Positions 7,723 through 14,575 of a DNA stretch of 14,575 nt are shown piece by piece (within the stretch, counting starts at the first letter, position 1; each line of letters begins with the position of its first letter). The DNA is from Acanthaster planci (taxonomy: Eukaryota; Echinodermata; Asteroidea; Valvatida; Acanthasteridae), in contig NW_019091442.1 of assembly GCF_001949145.1 (NCBI RefSeq), positions 14,322 through 28,896 of the forward strand, given 5' to 3'. The notes beneath the pieces are model-generated. The model was given only the letters and a program-made list of their open reading frames with translations. It was not told where the DNA came from and searched no databases. The translations under genes and the position numbers were made by a program.

Positions 7723-7962
7723 TTATTTTTCATTTTGAACGGCGCATGAGTCACGAGAGATAAATATTTCAGTCGGCTTGTAAACTCTTTTACCGGTCTT
7801 GGTCTTTCTAACTAAACATACGCGGTGCCTTTGATTTTGAATGTCCAACTTTGCTTGCTCAATTAAATCGTGTTTCGGTTCGTAGCCGTTGACAATTAGC
7901 CAGACTGCGTGAACGGCAACTAAAATAGCGTTTTCATATTTAGTGGCTAAAGTTAGGGCCAT
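7723..7962 (-). CDS. 79-residue basic protein, unknown
   Basis: An intact frame from ATG 7962 to TAA 7723. Residues 1-25 are a mildly hydrophobic helix (ILVAVHAVWLIVNGY) and the rest is basic (VRKTKTGKRVYKPTEIF). It is the first gene of the leftward array, and a TATAAAAA sequence lies only about 8 bases before the ATG, too close for an ordinary TATA box of this start. It is one of the two leftward genes without a visible break. No family recognised; a small DNA-binding or nucleotide-metabolism protein cannot be told apart. Confidence 0.5.
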   Translation of the reverse strand: MALTLATKYENAILVAVHAVWLIVNGYEPKHDLIEQAKLDIQNQRHRVCLVRKTKTGKRVYKPTEIFISRDSCAVQNEK

Positions 7963-8023
7963 ATCATTTTTATATCCTAGTTGAGAAATTTATCTCATTT
8001 TCCCCGGCTATTTTTTTTTAATT

Positions 8024-8215
8024 GGAAAGTACCCAGGGAAATTCCCTTTTTTTTGTTTTGGGGCTTTCTGCGGAATTCACGAGTTTTCCGTCCCTTTTTC
8101 CGGGGTGACGAGGTCAAAGGTCGCGCGCGCGTAAGTTGGGGTCTCAATTTTGTGTGCGCACCGCGAGCAGTTGTGGAAAGTCCCTTTTGGGGGGTCACGA
8201 GTTTTGGAAAGTCCC
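8024..8215. promoter_or_regulatory. Cluster of NF-kB-like and nuclear-receptor-like sites
   Basis: Four kB-type sequences lie in 192 bases: GGAAAGTACCC (8024-8034, imperfect), GGGAAATTCCC (8036-8046, palindromic), and GGAAAGTCCC at 8175-8184 and 8206-8215, the last three fitting the GGRNNNYYCC type. AGGTCAAAGGTCG at 8111-8123 is one base from a DR1 nuclear-receptor site. A CACGAGTTTT repeat (8080, 8197) and (CG)5 (8122-8131) are also present. The cluster lies upstream of the leftward array's first gene. Binding and promoter activity are inferred. Confidence 0.4.
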
Positions 8216-8407
8216 GTGCTGGTCTGGGAAGTGGAAAAGAGGGCCTGGTCCAGTACCAGCACATTCCTACTACTGGCCTTACACTCAGGTTTCTTTAATT
8301 TCAGTTCACATTGCTAATGGTAAAAGAATGTTGGCATATTTGTACCTGCTTCACAGTTCATCCATTCAGTAATGGAGACTCCCACAACATCTGCAAACAC
8401 TACCCGG

Positions 8408-8556
8408 TTCGTAAGTGTGACGTCACTTCAGTTTAAACCACACCCACTGCACACGTGCACACTGCACTGCACATAGGGTTACATGCATTGATCGCCGTTT
8501 ACATAGAAGTTAACGCGCAATTTCAGCGATTGTCCCATAAGGGTCTGCAAATTGTG
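8408..8556 (+). mobile_element. Truncated MITE copy, same family as 13485-13660
   Basis: It starts TTCGTAAGTGTGACGTC and follows the 13485-13660 element base for base with few differences (GCACATAG-GTTACATGCATTGATCGCCGTTTAC core) to about 8556. It lacks the last 27 or so bases, including the right terminal repeat. It carries a short TGCACAC-type expansion in the middle. Confidence 0.85.
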
Positions 8557-8715
8557 AATACCATTCATATTGTACCAAATAAAACATTACTTTTATAACA
8601 CAGGCAAAGAAATGCACAACCGAATTTTCAGTACTCCATGATAGTTGACATTTTCTGACATGAATAATACTGGATGCCGGCTGTTCGCATTCATCAATAT
8701 TGCGGCAGCAGAAAT

Positions 8716-8945
8716 CAACCAACCAATCAATTGATCAATCAATCAGTCAGTCAAGCAACCTTTATTTCAATAATGCCAAAAGATTTCAATACAGTACAAC
8801 AGAATAGATTAATTAAACATGTAACTGATATTGTACACCTTGATAGATTGGGGACAAAAATCATTGAAAATGAACTCATGCGACTAGTCAAAAGAAGAAA
8901 AATTAAGAGAAAAAGAAGATAAAGAGCAACGCAGTAGTTATTTCA
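8716..8945 (-). mobile_element. 3' end of a CR1/L2-type LINE
   Basis: Read on the minus strand, the sequence ends ATTATTGAAATAAAGGTTGC, followed by TTGACTGACTGATTGATTGA-type tetranucleotide repeats (8716-8757). An AATAAA directly before a TGAT/TTGA microsatellite tail is typical of CR1/L2-like non-LTR elements of invertebrate deuterostomes. Only the 3' untranslated part is recognisable and no RT sequence is seen. The left limit on the coding side is uncertain. Confidence 0.6.
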
Positions 8946-9019
8946 TAAGCCAATAAACAGCAAGTTCATTACAATCGCATGCAATATAAGGCAATGAAAA
9001 CAGTTAAATGGCAGACATA

Positions 9020-9295
9020 ATATTGTAGCGTGTCCTGTCTATGGGCTCTGAAGCTGACAAGAACTACTCGGTCAGGCTCAAATCTCCGTTCCGGCAAAAC
9101 TGCTCTGTTAATTATCACAAAAGCCAAAGGGCTGTCTGACACACAAAGCTCCATACACAAGGTGCCTAGACGGGGACTGCGAAGGTGCAAGGCGGGAAAG
9201 CCGCAGGCCGTTCGCATACCAGCGGGGGTAGCCAGCTATCTCCATGCGGGTCCGAGCTGGTGCCCCGGCGGCCGAACCCATTGGCGCTACAATAT
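9020..9295. mobile_element. 276-bp TIR element
   Basis: ATATTGTAGCG at 9020-9030 is matched by its reverse complement at 9285-9295. The interior is GC-rich and non-coding, unlike its AT-rich surroundings. If the ends are TGTAGCG, the outer ATAT could be a target duplication, so the exact termini are ambiguous. Superfamily unknown. Confidence 0.55.
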
Positions 9296-10999
9296 AAAGA
9301 AATAAATTGTACATAGATCATGAGACATGATGATCGGCATGTCGTGTCGGATCCCAGTCACGGTGCACACACGCACATGTACAATACGCACAGTTGGTAG
9401 ATGCTGGCTCATTGGAGTTCAGTTGAGCAGAAGGCCTTATGAATAATTCATGTATTTTGACTCACCAACCTACGGGAAAAAATCATTTGAAGCAAACTAG
9501 GGACAGGGAGCACCCCCGTACCTTTGTGTTGGTAATTGTTGTACTGGTATCTTAGGAATACTTTTCAGACATCTGGGGGGATGTGTCAATTAAAAATTGG
9601 GTAGAGTGTACACAGGGATTGGACTTGTTGGGGGTACCCCTCTGTCCCATTTCGTGCTTGGTATAAACAAATTCGCCGGCAGCTCGCATAACCCTCATAA
9701 GGCGCCCTCATTTGATAGCCTTTCTTGCACAACTTGTTTCATACGTCACCAGTCAGTTAGTCTTGGTTTCAAGACGTTAGTGCTTGATAGCGGACACCGT
9801 CCGTAGTGCGCCCCCAACGACTCATAATTAGACTGTGCGCCAGCTCGCGCTAGTTGTGCGAGGGCGCTCTTCATCAGAAATAAAACACCTATCGATCATT
9901 GACGTCTTAAGCAAAGACTACCAGTCAGTAAGTCTGACGTGCAGATAAGCCAATCGGACCCCCCCCCGTGACATGTAGTTATTCATAATTGCATATGAAC
10001 GACATGATCTTGCATAATGTATGCGGAATTTCCACCAATCAAAGTAGTCAGAGTTTTGGACTCGATTATAAAAACAAGTCCGGCAATGTGAGTGGCCGGC
10101 TGCTACCACTTTTGATAAGCTCATTCGCTTTGCACAAACCGCTGCCAAATTTGTCAAGTCGGGATTTCTGAACTGAACTCATTGTAATAAGAAGACACAA
10201 GAGGGCGCGAAGCAAGTAACAGAGCGCGGTCTGGCCTATCCAAAGCAGAAACATCACTGAGAAGACACCACAGAGATCCCGACTTGAGTCTAGTCACACT
10301 GGTCTTGTTGATATTACCCCCCTCCCTTCGGGCACAAGACGTAATTTGAACTTAGACGTTTGGTTGAAATCTGGTTGGCATGTTGTTTCATCGTTGATAA
10401 CAATAATGTGATGGATGCAAGTGCGCCCTCACGTGTCAAGCGCATTTTCCCGCGCACATTAGCTATCTCACACAGCCTAGCTGAACGGTTCCATCGTTTC
10501 ATCATTCTATCTTGCATAATTAGAGCATCATCAGAAAGACTTCAAACAGCTTCTTAAGTGCCGGCTAGTGTAACTACCCAGGACTGAGTGGGTGTAATTT
10601 AGTGATTATGTGTTGTTTTTGCATGATTTTTTGGGGCCAAAAGCCTGACTCTGTTTGAAATTGAGGTCAACGTGCAATAAGTGCACGCAGGCGATGTACA
10701 TGTATTTTATACATGAACCGTATGTGTGAACCCAAGTATATTTTGCACTGTTGGATTTTATTATACAGGGTGTCTATTTATAAATGATGAGTGAATAAAC
10801 CGGATTGCTGTTTGCTGGTCAAGTTCGAGTTGTGTCTCCTATGTGGTCCGAACCGGGATTCACCATCTGTTGGGGTGTACACTTCAACAAAACCCTGGGG
10901 CTACGCAAGTAGTGACCATCACAATAATCCAACATTATCTGAACATCACTTTTGTGACGTAGTTCTGACGTTGCAAAAAGACTTTTATTAAACATTGGA
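9296..10999. other. Non-coding stretch with scattered repeat debris
   Basis: No convincing gene. The open frames here are short and without family signal. Several GGCGCCCTC or GAGGGCGC words recur (about 9692, 9858, 10200, 10422), two of them near TTCATCAGAAA or TCATCAGAAAG, suggesting old related repeats. A CGTGCA-ATAAG-TGCACG palindrome is at about 10671. Confidence 0.4.
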
Positions 11000-11350
11000 A
11001 GTACGTTTAAAATCGATATTAGTTGCGAAGTTGTGATATTAGCAACTTCAATCCAATATTTACCCAACGTTGATGATCCAATACAGCATCGATGTAAAGA
11101 TATCGACGATTATTCAGAGTTGAGTAATTGTTGACATTGTGTCGTAATATTAACAACCCACATTTAATGTTTAGCCAATGTAAGGTCACAAACGTTGTTT
11201 CAACTTTTCTATTTCTACATTTATCTGATGTTGCTTTATTGTCGAAATAAGGTACCGGATGCAATTTCAACAACCTGAATTAAATGTTTAATCAACATTA
11301 AGCCGGTGACGTTTATTCGTTGTACGGAGTCCAGCGTTGAATATTTGTAG
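11000..11350. repeat. Degenerate ~111-117-bp tandem repeat
   Basis: Three diverged units start with AACAAC or AGCAAC words at about 11041, 11152 and 11269. Each is followed by an ATTTA or AATGTTTA word, CCAA/TCAA and CAACGTTG-like palindromes, with GACG or CAACG near the end. Periods are 111 and 117 bases. No coding signal. Confidence 0.5.
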
Positions 11351-11429
11351 ATATTGCGTCGTCCCTACGGAAATGTACCTATTTACCAATTGAGACCGAT
11401 TCACTTACGTATTCAATAATCAATCCCAA

Positions 11430-11945
11430 AACCTTTTGCTTGAATCAATTGGAATCCAATTGGGTTCAATTGGTTTGAATAGTAAATTCGGACCTTTTCT
11501 CAGTTGAACCATTTCAAACCAATTGACACCATTTACATGCTAATTCACAATCCAATTGTAACCAACCGAAGAACCAATTGAAGGCATTTCAATACCAATT
11601 CAAACCAACTGAGTCCCATTTGAAAAATCCATTTCGTTGGGGGAAACAAGCTGAAAGCAAACTAATTGGAGCCAGTTGCGTTCCAGTTGAAATTTCCAAC
11701 TGATCGAAGAATACAGAGAGAAAGCGTACCAATTGGAATAATTTGATTCCCATTGAAATTCCAATTGATTGGTGAAAATAAACAGTAAAGAAAAAATGCC
11801 AATTGAAAAAAGTGGCGTCCCATTTGAAATCTTCAATTGATGGGCGAAAACAAATGGGGGAGAAAACAAACCAACTGAAACCAATTGATTGCCAATTGGA
11901 CCAAATTCATTCCATTAAATTCAATTCAAAAATCAATTGATTTGA
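11430..11945. repeat. CAATTG-rich minisatellite with ~57-72-bp units
   Basis: The palindrome CAATTG or one-base variants occurs more than ten times. Within it, units start CCAACTGA (11605), CTAATTGG (11662), CCAATTGG (11729), CCAATTGA (11799) and CCAACTGA (11871), giving lengths 57, 67, 70 and 72. Each unit carries a TCCCATTTGAAAT-like word and a GGCGAAAACAA-like word. An open frame on the minus strand (11600-11884) is only a reflection of this repeat. Confidence 0.8.
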
Positions 11946-12138
11946 ATAGCCATTTTTAGTTGGGGTGATGTGAACAATATATAAGCGCATAAACTTGCAA
12001 GGTTCTCACCGATACGACGGTAATTAACGGATGATGACACTGTCTCTGTCGTAGCACAACCGAACAAAATCTCTATTGAAGCTCTCCTCAATAAAATAGG
12101 GTTGACAGACTGATGGACTGATGAGCAACAATCGGTGA

Positions 12139-12209
12139 GTCGACAGGCTAATTGGTCGGGTCGACGGACGGACTAATTTGATAGGTCGACAGACTGACTA
12201 ATTTGATGG
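12139..12209. repeat. 25-bp tandem repeat, three units
   Basis: Units at 12139-12159, 12160-12184 and 12185-12209 all begin GTCGACAG or GTCGACGG and continue with GACTAATTTGAT-like sequence; the first unit is 4 bases shorter. A related GACAGACTGATGG run precedes at about 12104. Confidence 0.75.
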
Positions 12210-13480
12210 GCCCCTGTAATGTTAGAAAAATAACACATTTACTTTTATATATGTTTATATATGTAGATGATACACACCGCATGGTGCAAATATTGTGTAC
12301 ACACACTGGTAGTAAAAGGCCATAGGTCATACACTGTGGTTTGAGTGTATAGCTTTAAGCTCTCTTAACCAAAACACAGCTGTTCAACAGTTAGGACTGA
12401 AAGAATGTGACAATTGCATAACACTTTCTTGGGTAGACAGTCCGTGTCCTCAAACCGAAAACATCTAGGGTAAGAGTCTTCACATAGCATCATAAAATGA
12501 CCTTTGCGTACACAAAGTAAAACTCTCAATCTTTGTTGGTGAGCATATACTAACCTTGAGATCTGGCATACAAAATCATGTAAAAACACTTGCAAAAGTC
12601 AGAGTGTAATGGACATTTCCATCAAGAATACGATTGGTCACTCAAAAGTTTGACAAAACCTTGTTCGGAGTTTGATTTGCATATAAAGTTCCCCATTGGT
12701 CAAATCTTTAATGGTTCATTGTGTAACTCTGGTAATCAGCAGATTTAATCCCAGGTCCCAACAACCTGCAACCTCCAATTTGATTAATCTCCCAAACAAT
12801 TGGAACTTACATTCTGTTTCTAAAAATATTTGGTCAGGACTGTGGGAAAGTTCCCCCTAAAACAATGGACTGGATTAGCAAGTGGGGTAAACACTTTATG
12901 ACCTCCATCATTGCATACCAGGGATGGTTCCGTTTGGGTTACATAAGGTTGAAAAATATCGTTGGAACGAAGGGAGCAGAATGGAAAAAGCAAGACAACC
13001 CACAAGAAATACGTGTATACAGTTTCTCATTTCCTGACAGTAATTTCACGGGGGAGCTGACATGAGTTTGTTTTTGGACATGAAAATGAAGTCCATTTTC
13101 CAAGTTAGTTCACCCTCCGCCATGTCAATCTAGCCCAGGTTAGACGCCAGTCTTCATTACATTACGACTGAGGTCCAGGTTCTAAGACATATGTACAAAA
13201 CGACCAAAAATTTGGTTTTAATTTGTTCTTGGTTTACCTCGTCGAAGAAACTAACTTCACGTTTACAAGTTCTTCGTGACCTTATCTATCCGTCTTGGAG
13301 GTTAAAGGATTTCAGAACGAACCATGGACTGCGGAATTAGGGAAAATACACTGAGCAACGTTGCTGTTTTTCACCGTTATAGATGTAATTCATCCGTTCT
13401 CGAGTCGCAAAGTGTCCGCATGTACAGGAATCCGACTGCGTTCACGCACTACGCGTGCCCGATTTCTGGTGAAAGTTTAT
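12210..13480. other. Non-coding stretch, nothing recognised
   Basis: AT-rich with only short open frames. The best, a 66-codon frame at 12865-13065, has no recognisable motif and no supporting neighbours. No RNA gene or repeat with clear structure was found here. Confidence 0.4.
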
Positions 13481-13484
13481 CTGG

Positions 13485-13660
13485 TTCGTAAGTGTGACGT
13501 CGCTTCAATTTAAACCACGCACACTGCACATGCACTGCACATAGAGTTACATGCATTGATCGCCGTTTACGTGGAACCATAGAACCAGAACTTCAGCGAT
13601 CGTCCAATGGGAGCCTGCAGATCGTGGCGCGTCCACCTTTGTGACGAAGTCACTTACGAA
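13485..13660. mobile_element. 176-bp MITE with 10-bp TIR and CTGG target duplication
   Basis: It begins TTCGTAAGTG (13485-13494) and ends CACTTACGAA (13651-13660), exact inverted repeats, flanked on both sides by CTGG (13481-13484, 13661-13664). It has no coding capacity. The family is shared with the truncated copy at 8408-8556. A 4-base duplication narrows the possible superfamilies but does not name one. Confidence 0.85.
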
Positions 13661-13664
13661 CTGG

Positions 13665-14575
13665 ATTGTACGCCTTTTACACGGAGGCCGTGACTGGTAC
13701 CGGGCTTAAACCCGTCTGCCGATATAAAAAAAAGTAGTTCCGTTTTTGTCGGATCTGGTGCTTCAGAGAGACCTATAACCCCCTATTGATTTATGTTACC
13801 CCTAAAATGTTTATATTTTGTTTTGCTTTATATCTGGGTTTATTAACATACATTTGTGAAACAACCTGCTAGTTTATAAGAATAACCTCGGTCAGCGTAG
13901 CCCAACTTTGTAATATGCAGGGTTCTTGTATGGGAATAAGTTTATCAACGAGCTTTCTTTGAAGTCTTAAACATGTTTAATTTATTCGTAGATTTTTTAT
14001 TGATTAAAGATAAATACACAATATTGTAGAGATCTGACTTTAAACCAATAAAACAGTAACTTACCTTCAGAACTGAGGAATAAAAAATTACATTGAGGGC
14101 ATGGTGATCGTGATGAACAGGCGAGAGCGATGCTATACTAATCAGGGGCACAGTATGCAAAGGCTGTGCCGGCGTGCGCACGTGCAGTAAATAGTGATCA
14201 CGCACAAATTGTGCATTTTGATTGGCCTTTCTTTTTCTTTATTCGTAAACCAAACATATAATAAGCAGACTGGATTTTTGATTGGCAGTGACAAGTTGAA
14301 TTTTAGAGCAACGGACAGATAGCTAGAGTGTGTGGACTTAAAAAAATCTCCTAATTAATACGGTTTTGCGGGGTTGGGGAGAAGGAGATAACCCTCGGTG
14401 TAAATGTATACCCACTGGTTGATAACATGCATAGTGCCCTCACTTCATTATTGGAACAAGCAGACAAGCACATTGTTTTTGACCATGGAAGCTGACATCT
14501 TTACAGGGTGCACTGAACCAATTCAAGCTCCACTGAAAAAAGTGTAAAATCAACCAAGTTTGGAGCCCCGTGGCA
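13665..14575. other. Non-coding stretch, nothing recognised
   Basis: AT-rich sequence without a convincing gene. A GATATAAAAAAAAG stretch at about 13719 resembles a TATA box, but no transcript is evident downstream. The 86-codon minus-strand frame at 13945-14205 has no recognisable motif. Confidence 0.35.

Larger units (their letters stand above)
400..8240. mobile_element. Decayed virus-like or Polinton-like element, right-hand part
   Basis: This is an AT-rich, gene-dense block of about eleven small genes in two convergent arrays, rightward to 2205 and leftward from 7962 to 2278. Intergenic gaps are often under 30 bases, and hairpins lie just past several gene ends. An HNH nuclease, a TFIIB-like factor, CxxC-rich and coiled-coil proteins in such a compact layout suggest a large DNA virus or a self-replicating DNA transposon rather than host genes. 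Almost every gene has in-frame stops or frameshifts, so the copy is dead. No polymerase, integrase, protease, packaging ATPase or recognised capsid is visible. The left boundary is outside the window or before about 400, and the right boundary is estimated from the end of the coding block and its flanking regulatory-like sequence. Seen: the layout and damage. Inferred: the viral or Polinton-like nature. Confidence 0.5.

Noticed and set aside
7981-8372. Open frames on both strands in the regulatory-like stretch
   Set aside because: Low-complexity Phe/Arg/Pro-rich translation from T/C-rich and CG-rich sequence, without start context, neighbours or motifs.
8674-8922. 82-codon plus-strand frame with a basic Lys/Arg end
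   Set aside because: It runs antisense through the LINE 3' end and its TGAT-type tail; no independent support.
11600-11884. 94-codon minus-strand open frame
   Set aside because: Its residue repeats mirror the underlying minisatellite, so the open frame comes from repeat units lacking stops.
12865-13065. 66-codon plus-strand frame
   Set aside because: No motif or gene context; overlapped by an equally long frame on the other strand.

Overview
The window looks like animal genomic DNA, most likely from a marine invertebrate. There is no bacterial-style operon outside one compact block, no rRNA or tRNA, and much of the sequence is transposable-element debris: a Penelope-like retroelement, several MITE-like elements, the 3' end of a CR1/L2-type LINE, and minisatellites. 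The LINE tail (AATAAA followed by TTGA/TGAT repeats) fits invertebrate deuterostomes such as amphioxus, hemichordates or echinoderms, but I cannot name the species and do not exclude cnidarians or molluscs.

The left half (about 400 to 8,240) is the most interesting part. It is an AT-rich, gene-dense block of small genes organised like a DNA virus or a large Polinton-type element. Four genes read rightward: a zinc-finger/HNH nuclease, a small membrane peptide, an unknown protein, and a coiled-coil protein with a hydrophobic tail. They converge on at least seven genes reading leftward from about 7,962: a small basic protein, a CxxC-rich protein, two unknown proteins, a TFIIB-like zinc-ribbon/cyclin protein, a coiled-coil protein, a large unknown protein, and a 56-residue membrane protein. 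Neighbours are separated by few bases. Long near-perfect hairpins sit just past several gene ends, including the convergence point at 2,256-2,277. Nearly every gene carries stops or frameshifts, so this is a fossil copy. I see no polymerase, integrase, protease, packaging ATPase or recognised capsid gene, so the class of element is unproven; if such genes exist they lie left of position 1.

Two later insertions broke the fossil. A GC-rich Penelope-like element (about 2,480-4,440) sits in the large leftward gene or at its 3' end; it is itself frameshifted and lacks the RT motif B and YxDD segments. A 319-bp terminal-inverted-repeat element (6,437-6,755) interrupts another leftward gene.

The right flank of the fossil (about 7,963-8,240) is noncoding. 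It carries a cluster of NF-kB-like and nuclear-receptor-like sites that could be an old promoter/enhancer or terminal region. From about 8,250 to the end I find no convincing gene. This part holds a truncated and a complete copy of one MITE family (8,408-8,556; 13,485-13,660 with a CTGG target duplication), a LINE 3' end (about 8,716-8,945), a 276-bp TIR element (9,020-9,295), two degenerate tandem-repeat fields (about 11,000-11,350 and 11,430-11,945) and a 25-bp tandem repeat (12,139-12,209).
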